A stretch of 64,000 nucleotides of DNA, from positions 434,001-498,000 of the forward strand of contig JADJVZ010000014.1 of the NCBI GenBank assembly GCA_016716635.1, read 5' to 3'. Of this stretch, positions 33,612 through 41,732 are shown in pieces (position 1 is the stretch's first letter; each line of letters opens with the position of its first letter). The notes below the pieces were generated by a model, which was not told the origin of the DNA, made no database searches, and was given only the letters and a program-made list of their open reading frames with translations. A program made the translations under genes and the position numbers. The DNA comes from Micropruina sp. (GTDB lineage Bacteria; Actinomycetota; Actinomycetes; Propionibacteriales; Propionibacteriaceae).

Positions 33612-34079
33612 TTAGAGCTGGTGGTTAAGAAGAAGGGCGTCGAGCTTGGCGTAGCCGTCGTTAATGCCGGTCTCCATGCCGCTGGCGAGCCACTGATCGC
33701 GACCTTCGAAGCTGTCGACGAGCGAGTGCCCCGTGAGGCGGGTGCGGCCGTCGCCGAGGGCGGTGAGGGTGAGGGTCTCAAGCGACACCCCGTCAGGAAA
33801 GCCGTCATAGGTGAAGGTCTGGACAAGTCGGGTCGGGCTGACCTCGTGGAAGCAGCCGTGGAAAGAGTAGGACTCCTCACCCCTCAGGTTCGTGAACGCC
33901 CAACTGCCCCCAGAGCGACAATCCCAGTGGTCGATCCTGGTGGTGATGTCATTCGGACCGATCCAACGAACGAACACGGCGGGATCCGTGTGCGCCCGGA
34001 ACAGTTGCTCCGGCGTTGCCACGAAGTCGCGCACAATGCGGATGAAGGGGACGTGGGGGTCCACCTCGAATACCGTCAC
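33612..34079 (-). CDS. SRPBCC/AHSA1-type protein
   Basis: This 155-aa protein has the START-like fold of the AHSA1 group: RIVRDFVATPEQLFRAHTDP at the start, then WDCRSGGSWAFTN, FHGCFHEVSPTRLVQTFTYD and the long C-terminal helix. Such proteins bind small hydrophobic ligands and often pair with VOC proteins, as here. It begins with GTG 34079, overlapping the stop of the upstream DUF2510 gene as GTGA. No ligand can be predicted. Confidence 0.85.
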   Translation of the reverse strand: MTVFEVDPHVPFIRIVRDFVATPEQLFRAHTDPAVFVRWIGPNDITTRIDHWDCRSGGSWAFTNLRGEESYSFHGCFHEVSPTRLVQTFTYDGFPDGVSLETLTLTALGDGRTRLTGHSLVDSFEGRDQWLASGMETGINDGYAKLDALLLNHQL

Positions 34080-34984
34080 GGACTGACCTTGAGTTGGGGG
34101 ATCAGATCACGGGCCGGCTGCAGGTACTGCGGGACAGTATCGGGAATCGAGGCGTAGTAGATGCTCGCCGAGTCGGTGCCTGTGGAGACGATGACGACGA
34201 TGGCAGTTTCGCCCTTGGTCTTGAGTCCTGGAATGTTGAAAGTCAAGTGCATTTCGAGTTCCCAAGCGGCGCGCCCGTCCACCGTTGTGGCCTTGTTGGT
34301 GATGTCGGTGCGATTCACTGCCGCGCTGCCGTAGAAGGCACCCACAATGCACTTCGCGACGATCTTGGAGCCCTGCTCGGGACCGAAGAACCCATCCCCG
34401 GCGATGAGGTCCGCCACGAGAACGCTGGCCACCCACGAGCTGGTCCCGTCGTAATTGGGCTCGACCACGATGATCTGACTTTGGGCATCCCGCCCGAAGG
34501 CCACCCGATACTCCGGCTCAGGGGCCTCCCACGGGGAGCCCAACAGCGGGTAAGAGAGCTTGCCCCCGTAGACACGCCCATCGTTGGGATGCGCGTTCGC
34601 GGACGCCGTCGGGGTGCCCGAGATCCGCGGGCAGACGTTCGTCGTGGGGTTGCTGACGGGATTATCGGTGCCGCCGATGCCAATGGCGCCAAGGAGGCGC
34701 GGCACGAGGAACCACAACGCCACGCCCACCACGAGGACGACCGCACCGATCGTCAGCCAGGTGCCTACGCCGCTCTTGCTTGTCGCCTTCTGCGCGGCGG
34801 CCGCCGGCTGGCTGCCCTGGTGGGCCTGCCATGGCGACTGCGGTGCCGTCCCGGGCGCGCCTGCGGCGCCCGGCGTGGCAGCTCCGGGGTTGTTCGAGAC
34901 GTTGTCCGTCCAGGCCGTTCCGGTCCAATACCGGTACAAGCCCGGCTGTCCGGCGGGATCTGGGTACCAACCCGGTGCGCTCAT
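34076..34984 (-). CDS. DUF2510 membrane-anchored protein
   Basis: ATG 34984 gives 302 aa starting SAPGWYPDPAGQPGLYRYWT, a clear DUF2510 motif. One span follows (WLTIGAVVLVVGVALWFLVP, ~residues 80-99), then an outer domain of ~190 residues with SYPLLGSPWEAPEPEYRVAF, IIVVEPNYDGTSSWVASVLV and TAIVVIVSTGTDSASIYYAS. The layout resembles the DUF2510 protein in the ESX locus at 16.7 kb, but the outer domains differ. It is divergent from the TPR protein gene, 86 bp away. Confidence 0.85.
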   Translation of the reverse strand: MSAPGWYPDPAGQPGLYRYWTGTAWTDNVSNNPGAATPGAAGAPGTAPQSPWQAHQGSQPAAAAQKATSKSGVGTWLTIGAVVLVVGVALWFLVPRLLGAIGIGGTDNPVSNPTTNVCPRISGTPTASANAHPNDGRVYGGKLSYPLLGSPWEAPEPEYRVAFGRDAQSQIIVVEPNYDGTSSWVASVLVADLIAGDGFFGPEQGSKIVAKCIVGAFYGSAAVNRTDITNKATTVDGRAAWELEMHLTFNIPGLKTKGETAIVVIVSTGTDSASIYYASIPDTVPQYLQPARDLIPQLKVSP

Positions 34985-35070
34985 GGCGATGATTCTAGGT
35001 CGAAACAAAGGGGACGCACCCTTGCGATGAATCCCCCCGGTGCCAAGATGACCCGGAAGGATGGAGACTC

Positions 35071-36654
35071 ATGTCCGAGACCGCAGCGGTGATCTTCCAA
35101 GCGAACGCCCTGGCGAGACGCGGCCACGTCGATGAGGCCAAGTCCCTGCTGGCCTCCGAACTCGCCCGCGACCCCGACCAAACGGACGTCCTCCACACGC
35201 TCGCCTACCTGGAGCTGTCCATCGACAATACGTCTCACGCCCTGGCGCTTGCGCAGCGGTGTGTGGAAATCTCCGGCGGCGCCTATGCGGAACTCATCCT
35301 GCTCGTCGATTGTCTGCGGTTCTCTGGCCAATGGCGGCAAGCAGAAGACGCGGCACGGGCCTGCCTCGCGATGGCGCCGGACGACACCACGAGCATGCTC
35401 CTCTTGGCGAACTGCCTCATGGCCCAGACGAAAGCCCAAACCAACAACATCTGGGCCGCTGGTCCGATCAGCGATCAAGAGTCGCGGCTGAAGGCGCGTG
35501 AGTCACGCGATCTCATGCGTCGGGCCCAGGAGCTAGCGCCCGACGATCATTGGGGCCGGCTGCTGACCGGGCAGACCCTTCTGATGGACCGTTCCGCCAC
35601 GGGCGCAATCTCGACGGAGCACGCCGGGGTCATCGCCGAACGGCTGTTGAGCGAAGACCCGGACGACCAGGATGCGCACAGGTTGCTCGTTCGAGCGCAT
35701 TCCAAGGGCGGCAACCTCGGGCGTGCTGTGACCGCCGGAATCACGGCTGCTCGGGGCGCTCCAGGCCGCCAGGCGAGCGTCGAACTTCCGGACTTGGCGC
35801 TGCAGCAGGCCATCACGCTTGCCTCGCGCTCGTGGATCTTCCTCAGTGCCATCGCGATCGTGACGGTCGCCTTGCGGTACGCACACCTTGACGCCCCGTG
35901 GCCCGTGCTGGTGGCGCTGTTCCTCGCCCTCAACGTCGCGGCTTGGGCGGTGGAGCTTCTCATTCACACGTCCAAAGGCGAGCGCGTTCCCCGGGACTTA
36001 GCCCGGGCCCTGACTTCGATGAAAGACCGCGACTACTTGTTGGTGTTCCGGCCGCTGATGCTGGCACCAGCGGGGATCATTCCCTTCCTGGCCGACGGTT
36101 CTAGGCTCTCGGGCCTAGTCGGTTCGCTGTATCTCACGTTGCCAGCACTCTGGGTCCTGGTTCCAACTCCGAAAACCGCGCACCATTGGAAACGGATCCG
36201 CGAGACCCTGCCGCTCTTCGGCGTGGGACCCGTGCCCACCGATCGCGGCGCCTGGGCCGTCCGAGCCTTGGCCAAGCACGCGACCGCAGCCACGGCCCTG
36301 TTGGCTGTGCTCAGCGCCATGGGCGGACAAGTGGTTCTGAGGGGGGAAACCCCCTGGATCTGGGTCTACGCGGGCCCCGTCGGGGTCATCGTCGGTTTCA
36401 TCGCACCCTGGGCCTTCCTCCGGAAACCGATGCGAGGGAGTCTCCGACGCTGCGCCGTTGCGTCCCTGCGAAGGACCCCGTTTCTTGCGGCTGCGCTGCT
36501 GATGGACCTCGCCACGGTCGCGTGCTGTTTGATGACCATCCTTGGGCTCCTGCCTCCACTGGCCCCCCTCGCTCCCGCTGTCGGCGCCGCCATCTTCTTG
36601 ATCGTGGGCAGCTGGCGAACCGACGATCCCGACGCGCCTATCCTGACCCCGTGA
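35071..36654 (+). CDS. TPR-containing polytopic membrane protein
   Basis: This 527-aa protein has an N-terminal half of tetratricopeptide-like repeats (VIFQANALARRGHVDEAKSL, VLHTLAYLELSIDNTSHALA, DQDAHRLLVRAHSKGGNLGR). A membrane half from ~residue 248 has about eight hydrophobic spans (WIFLSAIAIVTVAL, VLVALFLALNVAAWAVELLI, LMLAPAGIIPFLADG, AALLMDLATVACCLMTIL). TPRs bind other proteins. The start of the next gene, a TPR-AAA ATPase, overlaps its stop by 4 bp, so they very likely form one machine. I do not recognise the family. Confidence 0.8.
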   Translation: MSETAAVIFQANALARRGHVDEAKSLLASELARDPDQTDVLHTLAYLELSIDNTSHALALAQRCVEISGGAYAELILLVDCLRFSGQWRQAEDAARACLAMAPDDTTSMLLLANCLMAQTKAQTNNIWAAGPISDQESRLKARESRDLMRRAQELAPDDHWGRLLTGQTLLMDRSATGAISTEHAGVIAERLLSEDPDDQDAHRLLVRAHSKGGNLGRAVTAGITAARGAPGRQASVELPDLALQQAITLASRSWIFLSAIAIVTVALRYAHLDAPWPVLVALFLALNVAAWAVELLIHTSKGERVPRDLARALTSMKDRDYLLVFRPLMLAPAGIIPFLADGSRLSGLVGSLYLTLPALWVLVPTPKTAHHWKRIRETLPLFGVGPVPTDRGAWAVRALAKHATAATALLAVLSAMGGQVVLRGETPWIWVYAGPVGVIVGFIAPWAFLRKPMRGSLRRCAVASLRRTPFLAAALLMDLATVACCLMTILGLLPPLAPLAPAVGAAIFLIVGSWRTDDPDAPILTP

Positions 36655-37865
36655 GCGACCCACTCGAGACCCTGCGCCAGGCAGTTGCGCAGACCCCCGG
36701 CTCCGAGAATCTGCGCCTCTTGCTCGCGCTGCGCCTCCTCGAAGCGGGCCGTGCGGCGGAGGCTGCGGAGCACGCCGCGGCTGTCCTGGTCGCCAGTCCG
36801 GACAACATTCGGGCGCAACACCTGCTCGACCGGGCGCTCGGGATACCGCCCGACCCGTCCGACGCAGCACCACGCTCCTCGACTCCGCCCGCGCAGGCGG
36901 CGGCACCGCCACCGAATGTGCCCCCCATCGACTTCGCACCCCCAGGTCTTCCCTCCATGTTCGCCAACGCGGCTGGGGACCCTGAGGCCCGGTACCAGCC
37001 GGTGCGAAGCACGGTGACGCTGGCGGACGTAGCTGGCCTCGCCGACGTGAAAGCCAGGCTGGAAGCGAGCTTCCTGGCACCGTTGCGGAACCCCGAACTT
37101 CGCGCGATGTACGGCAAGAGCCTTCGCGGCGGCATGCTGCTCTACGGCCCTCCCGGGTGCGGGAAGACCTTCCTAGCCCGGGCCGTCGCGGGCGAGATGG
37201 GGGCTCGGTTCCTCGCAGTCACCATCGCGGACGTCCTCGAGAGGTGGTTCGGCCAAAGCGAGCAGAACATCCACGAAATCTTCGTCCAAGCTCGCCTCGT
37301 CGCGCCGGTGGTGCTGTTCGTCGATGAGATTGATGCGCTCGGTGGTCGCCGAAACCGGTCGAGCGATCCACAGATGGCCACCATCACGAATCAGTTGCTG
37401 CATGAGCTGGATGGCTTGGGCACCGACAACGAGGGCGTCTATGTGATTGGCGCGACCAACCGCCCCTGGGATATGGATCCGGCGCTACGTCGGCCGGGAC
37501 GGTTTGACCGGACCTTGCTCGTGACGCCACCCGACGCCCCGGCGCGTGAGGCGATCTTCCGCAACAATCTGCGCTCCCGCCCCATACAGGGCATCGACCT
37601 GGCGACCTTGGGCAGACAAACAGAGGGTTTCTCTGGGGCTGACATCGCGGCTGCCTGCGAGACAGCGAGCGAGTTCGCCCTACTCGACGCCGCCAGAACC
37701 GGCCATGCGCGCCTCATCGACATGACCGATGTTCGGAGGGCGGTGTCCGAGATCCGTCCCAGCACGCGCTCGTGGTTCGACTCCGTCCGTCCGGTCGTTC
37801 AATACGACAGTACGGGTGAGTTCGCGCCCCTCAAGGACTACATGAAGCAGCAGCGGATGCTCTGA
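36651..37865 (+). CDS. TPR-AAA+ ATPase (FtsH/VCP-like AAA domain)
   Basis: GTG 36651 overlaps the stop of the TPR membrane gene and gives 404 aa. Residues 1-~65 look like a short TPR pair (ENLRLLLALRLLEAGRAAEA, NIRAQHLLDRALG). A Pro-rich linker follows, then an AAA domain from ~125. Walker A is GPPGCGKTFLARAVAGE (~166), the pore loop TIADVLERWFGQSEQN, Walker B VVLFVDEIDALGG (~225), sensor 1 GATNRPWDMDPAL and Arg fingers RRPGRFDR. The AAA part resembles VCP/FtsH without the protease. EccA of ESX systems also joins TPRs to an AAA+ domain but of a different clade, so I do not call it EccA. Confidence 0.85.
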   Translation: MSDPLETLRQAVAQTPGSENLRLLLALRLLEAGRAAEAAEHAAAVLVASPDNIRAQHLLDRALGIPPDPSDAAPRSSTPPAQAAAPPPNVPPIDFAPPGLPSMFANAAGDPEARYQPVRSTVTLADVAGLADVKARLEASFLAPLRNPELRAMYGKSLRGGMLLYGPPGCGKTFLARAVAGEMGARFLAVTIADVLERWFGQSEQNIHEIFVQARLVAPVVLFVDEIDALGGRRNRSSDPQMATITNQLLHELDGLGTDNEGVYVIGATNRPWDMDPALRRPGRFDRTLLVTPPDAPAREAIFRNNLRSRPIQGIDLATLGRQTEGFSGADIAAACETASEFALLDAARTGHARLIDMTDVRRAVSEIRPSTRSWFDSVRPVVQYDSTGEFAPLKDYMKQQRML

Positions 37866-37883
37866 GGGACGCTGGCTGGCAGA

Positions 37884-38549
37884 TCAGGCCAAGGACCAGT
37901 TCTCGCCCTCGGGGGCCAAACCGGTCACCACGTAGATGATCCGGCTCGCCATGATGACGGCGTGGTCGGCAATGCGCTCGTAGTAGCGCCCGAGCAGGGC
38001 CACGTCGACGGCGGCCTCGATCGAGTAGGGCCAATCCTTGTTCATCAGCACGCGGAACTGGCTCTTGCGGAGCTCGTCCATCTCGTCGTCGCTGTCGGCC
38101 AACAGGCCGGCGTCGTGGGCGTTGCGCTCGGAGAGCGAGCGTCCGGCCGTCGTCACCATCTCTTCGGCGACGCGGGCCATGAGCTCGAAGTTCGCGGTGA
38201 GGCCCTCGGGGACGGCCTTCTCGGGATAGCGGAGGCGGGCGATCTTGGCGACGTGCGCAGCCAGGTCACCCATGCGGGCGAGGTCGGCCACCATGCGCAT
38301 GGCCGCAACGATGGTCCGCAGCTCACCGGCAACCGGGGCCTGGCGGGCCAACAGCGAGAAGCACCGAGCCTCGATGTCGTCGTGCATGCGATCGAGGGGG
38401 GCGTCCTCGCCGATGACGCGCTCAGCGGTGGCAAGGTCGGCCTCCAGCAGCGACTTGGTCGCCAACCCGACGGCGTCGCGGACGAGCCCCGTCATAATGA
38501 CGAGGTCAGCCACGACCGAGTCGAGGTTCTCGTGGTAGGTCTCGCGCAT
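37884..38549 (-). CDS. phoU: Phosphate signalling protein PhoU
   Basis: PhoU links the Pst transporter to the phosphate two-component system. ATG 38549 (MRETYHENLDSVVADLV) has GGAG upstream and gives 221 aa of two three-helix bundles. The metal-binding repeats are in MRMVADLARMGDLAAHVAKI and LLGRYYERIADHAVIMASRI, with conserved E/D-x-x-x-D patterns. It is divergent from senX3 over a shared PHO box, as in Streptomyces phoU-phoRP. Confidence 0.95.
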   Translation of the reverse strand: MRETYHENLDSVVADLVIMTGLVRDAVGLATKSLLEADLATAERVIGEDAPLDRMHDDIEARCFSLLARQAPVAGELRTIVAAMRMVADLARMGDLAAHVAKIARLRYPEKAVPEGLTANFELMARVAEEMVTTAGRSLSERNAHDAGLLADSDDEMDELRKSQFRVLMNKDWPYSIEAAVDVALLGRYYERIADHAVIMASRIIYVVTGLAPEGENWSLA

Positions 38550-38634
38550 AGCGGCTCCGATCAGCGCAGGAAGTGCATTCGGGTCTGATTCTAAAGCGCC
38601 GATCTGGACGGACGCCGTGTGGGCGCCAACGCCA

Positions 38635-38652
38635 CGTGAACACTTGGTGAAC
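38635..38652 (-). promoter_or_regulatory. PHO box between phoU and senX3
   Basis: On the minus strand GTTCACC (38652-38646) and GTTCACG (38641-38635) stand exactly 11 bp apart. The unit is the same as in front of pstS. It lies 86 bp from the phoU start and 70 bp from senX3, so it probably serves phosphate control of phoU and auto-control of senX3-regX3. Confidence 0.72.
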
Positions 38653-38722
38653 GGTGATCGAACCCTTGGCACAGCAGCCGCGAAGCGAGGTTCGGCACCT
38701 ATTGCCCGCTTATGATCAGGGG

Positions 38723-39853
38723 GTGACGCCGCTTTCCGCCGCTTTGGCGGGTCTGCTCGGAGGGCTGCTGCTAGGCGCCCTCATCGTGGCCCTTGCCGTG
38801 CGCGGGCGGCTGCAAAACGACGCCACCCCCACAGTGACCCCCGATGCAGGGGTTCTGGCCGAGGTCGTCGAGCTCTTGCGCACCCCCGCCGTCATCTGCG
38901 GCGAACACGACCAGGTGCTCGCGGCTAGCCCACCCGCTGTGGACCTCGGTATCGCCCGTGGCCAACGCCTGGATGTGCCCGAAATCTTGTTTGCCGTCCG
39001 CGAGGTTCGCCGCACCCGCAACGATCGTGACCTCACCATTGACTTGCCCCGCCGGGGCGTGGGTCCGGCCCCGCGCTTGGCCGTCCAGGTGATTCTGCTC
39101 GAGGGCTACGTCGTCGTCCTCGCCCAAGACCTCACAGCGATCGAGCGCGCGGACGAGGCCCGCCGGGATTTCGTCACCAACATCACCCACGAACTCAAGA
39201 CGCCCATCGGCGCTATCGGCCTTCTCAGCGAGGCCATCGAGGGCGCCACGGACGATCCGGAGGCCGTCAGCCACTTTGCCGGACGCCTGCAGATCGAAAC
39301 GCAGCGGCTCAACACGCTGGTCTCACAGCTGATCGCGTTGTCACGGCTGCAATCCGACGAGCCGCACCTCTCCTCTACCCCCGTCAACGTGATGGACGTT
39401 GCCCTCCTGGCCTGCGACCGTTGCCGTGGCACCGCCGAGGATCGTGACGTCGAGCTGACGCTGACCGGGGATTCCGACGTGACGCTCACGGCCGACCCCG
39501 AGTACCTCGAGGTGGCGCTCACGAACCTGGTCCAAAACGCCATCGCCTACTCCGAGCGCAACGCGCGCGTGACGGTCACGGTCATGCCCAGCAGCGATGA
39601 ACCCGGGGTCGACGTCGCGATTTCGGACAATGGCATCGGCATCTCCGAGGCGGACCAGGCGCGGATTTTCGACCGGTTCTTCCGCGTCGATTTCGCCCGC
39701 AGCCGCGAACACGGCGGCACGGGGCTCGGGCTGTCGATCGTCCGCCATGTCGCTGAGGTGCACGGCGGCACCGTCCGGGTGTGGAGCAAACCCGGCCAGG
39801 GATCCACATTCACCCTCCACCTGCCACTTACCACCGGAACGGATGCTTCGTGA
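38723..39853 (+). CDS. senX3: SenX3/PhoR-type sensor histidine kinase
   Basis: This kinase senses phosphate state through PhoU/Pst and phosphorylates RegX3. GTG 38723 gives 376 aa; the ribosome-binding site is weak, so the start is approximate. One N-terminal span (AALAGLLGGLLLGALIVALAV) is followed by a PAS-like region, then HisKA with VTNITHELKTPIGAIG (His ~156) and the ATP domain (NLVQNAIAYSERN, ISDNGIGISEAD, GGTGLGLSIVRHV). Its stop overlaps the regX3 start (GTGA). Confidence 0.94.
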   Translation: MTPLSAALAGLLGGLLLGALIVALAVRGRLQNDATPTVTPDAGVLAEVVELLRTPAVICGEHDQVLAASPPAVDLGIARGQRLDVPEILFAVREVRRTRNDRDLTIDLPRRGVGPAPRLAVQVILLEGYVVVLAQDLTAIERADEARRDFVTNITHELKTPIGAIGLLSEAIEGATDDPEAVSHFAGRLQIETQRLNTLVSQLIALSRLQSDEPHLSSTPVNVMDVALLACDRCRGTAEDRDVELTLTGDSDVTLTADPEYLEVALTNLVQNAIAYSERNARVTVTVMPSSDEPGVDVAISDNGIGISEADQARIFDRFFRVDFARSREHGGTGLGLSIVRHVAEVHGGTVRVWSKPGQGSTFTLHLPLTTGTDAS

Positions 39854-40527
39854 CGAAGGTCTTGATCATCGAGGACGAAGAGTCCTACCGCGACACCCTC
39901 GCTTATATGTTGCGCAAGGAGGGGTTCCAGGTCGCCACCGCGGACGATGGCCGCAAAGGCCTGACCGCCTTCGAGCAAGGCGGCGCGGACATCGTGCTGC
40001 TCGACCTCATGCTGCCGGGCATGGCGGGCACCGAGGTGTTCCGCAAGCTGCGTGAGAAGTCCGGGGTACCGATCATCATGGTGACCGCCCGGGACACCGA
40101 GATCGACAAGATTGTCGGCCTCGAACTCGGCGCGGACGACTACGTGACCAAACCGTTCAGCCACCGCGAGCTCACCGCGCGCATCCGGGCCGTCCTCCGG
40201 CGCGGTCAGGACGTCGAAGTGTACGAGGACGTCCTAGAAGCCGGCACGATCCGCATGGACGTCGAGCGCCATGAGGTCACCGTGTCGGGCGAGCTGGTGA
40301 AGTTAGCGCTCAAGGAATTCGATTTGCTCGAGTATTTGATGCGCAACGCCGGGCGAGTGCTCACCCGGGGCCAGCTCATCGACCGGGTTTGGGGTTCGGA
40401 CTACGTCGGAGATACCAAGACCCTGGACGTCCACGTGAAGCGACTGCGGGCCAAGCTGGAGGAAGATCCCGCGAACCCGGTGCTGCTCGTGACCGTCCGC
40501 GGCCTGGGTTACAAGTTCGAAAACTGA
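39850..40527 (+). CDS. regX3: RegX3/PhoP-type response regulator
   Basis: This OmpR-family regulator activates the phosphate regulon. GTG 39850 gives 225 aa. The receiver has the acidic pair IIEDEESYRD, the phospho-acceptor in IVLLDLMLPGMAG and the Lys in DDYVTKPFSHREL. The winged helix contains LALKEFDLLEYLMRNAGRVL and GDTKTLDVHVKRLRAKLEED. It should bind the PHO-box repeats seen before pstS and in the phoU-senX3 gap. It ends 2 bp before the converging lipoprotein gene. Confidence 0.95.
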   Translation: MTKVLIIEDEESYRDTLAYMLRKEGFQVATADDGRKGLTAFEQGGADIVLLDLMLPGMAGTEVFRKLREKSGVPIIMVTARDTEIDKIVGLELGADDYVTKPFSHRELTARIRAVLRRGQDVEVYEDVLEAGTIRMDVERHEVTVSGELVKLALKEFDLLEYLMRNAGRVLTRGQLIDRVWGSDYVGDTKTLDVHVKRLRAKLEEDPANPVLLVTVRGLGYKFEN

Positions 40528-40529
40528 GC

Positions 40530-41732
40530 TCAGGTCTGGCACTCGACGAGGCCGAGCGAGGCCTTGAGCGTCAGGACGCGCGCCGTTGCCGCTTGGATCT
40601 TCGCCGCCAGCGCGGGGGACGCGGCGGCCTCGGTCAGCAGGCCATCCAGCATTGCCGGGGCCAAGGCCGCATTTGTGGTGATGGCCATGTCGTTGCCAGC
40701 CTCGATGGCCCTCAGGAGGCGTTGGGAGGCCGGAACGCTCGCCACGGCCTTGGCAACTCCCAGATCATCGGTGATGACCACACCCTGGAACCCCACGTTG
40801 GAGCGCAGCAGATCAATGACCGCGGGCGAGAAGGCCGCTGGGTTTCCCGGATCGATCTTGTCGTAGTAGGCCGTTGACACCATGACCGCACCTGCTTTCG
40901 CGGCCACGGCGGCGTTGAACGAGGCAAGCAAAGGCGAGTCGGCGGTGGTGACGGTATCGACCACCTTGGTAGCGAAATCGGTGTTGCCCGTGACTGCGCC
41001 TAGGCCAGGGAAGTGCTTGACGGCGGTCGCCACGTCGGCGGCCTCCATGCCGCGGATGAACGCCGAGACCTTCGCCGACACCAGTGTCGGATCGGATCCA
41101 TACCCCCGCGATAGGGCGGCGATCGGGGCGTTGCGCTTGCCCACCGAGCTGGGCACCACGTCAGCCACGGGGGCGAGATCCAGGTGCACCCCCGCCGCGC
41201 GCAGTTGGGTGCCCCACGTCTTGGCGGCTGCCTCCAACGCGGCGTCGGTCATTTTCGCTTGCGACACGGCTGTGGGAATCGTCGAGAATCCGGTGCCTTT
41301 GAGTCGTTGGACCTTGCCGCCCTCCTGATCGGCCGCGATGAGCAACGGGACGGGTCCCTCGACACCCGCCAATTCCCTGGTCGCGGCAAGGACGGACGTG
41401 GAGGACGTCCAACTGCCCATCAGAATGACGGACCCGACGTGATGCTGCGTGAGCAGGGCAACGTCCAGGACGCCTGGGGTCACCCCGACCATGATCAGTT
41501 GTCCGCCCTGCTCGGGAAGGGTCAGGGCGGCAGCTTCCGCCATGCACGTTGCCTGGGTTGGCAGGGGCGATTCCGACGGCGACGGCGTGGCCGGCGGTTC
41601 CGACGAGGCCACGGTGGTTCCGTCCGACGGTGTCACCGAGAGAGAGGGCGTCGTCGACCGCTCCGGTGGCGGGGTGCACCCTGCCAGGAAGGCCACCGCA
41701 ACGAGGGCAACAAGCCCTCGCCGGGTGGTCAC
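40530..41732 (-). CDS. LpqI/NagZ-like glycoside hydrolase family 3 lipoprotein
   Basis: This 400-aa secreted lipoprotein has the signal RRGLVALVAVAFLAGC with lipobox LAGC. It then has a Ser/Pro/Thr-rich linker and a GH3 barrel for beta-N-acetylglucosaminides from peptidoglycan. The nucleophile region is GFQGVVITDDLGVAKAV, and DQEGGKVQRLKGTGFSTIP binds substrate. The KHFPG motif is present as KHFPGLGAVTGNTD; canonical NagZ has KHFPGHGxTxxDSH, so the usual His-Asp acid/base loop is altered, as I recall for mycobacterial LpqI. GTG 41732 overlaps the mycothione reductase stop. Confidence 0.88.
   Translation of the reverse strand: MTTRRGLVALVAVAFLAGCTPPPERSTTPSLSVTPSDGTTVASSEPPATPSPSESPLPTQATCMAEAAALTLPEQGGQLIMVGVTPGVLDVALLTQHHVGSVILMGSWTSSTSVLAATRELAGVEGPVPLLIAADQEGGKVQRLKGTGFSTIPTAVSQAKMTDAALEAAAKTWGTQLRAAGVHLDLAPVADVVPSSVGKRNAPIAALSRGYGSDPTLVSAKVSAFIRGMEAADVATAVKHFPGLGAVTGNTDFATKVVDTVTTADSPLLASFNAAVAAKAGAVMVSTAYYDKIDPGNPAAFSPAVIDLLRSNVGFQGVVITDDLGVAKAVASVPASQRLLRAIEAGNDMAITTNAALAPAMLDGLLTEAAASPALAAKIQAATARVLTLKASLGLVECQT

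Noticed and set aside
36651..37865. TPR-AAA protein as EccA of the ESX system
   Set aside because: Its AAA domain has FtsH/VCP-type motifs, not the CbxX/CfqX type of EccA, and it is 19 kb from the ESX genes.
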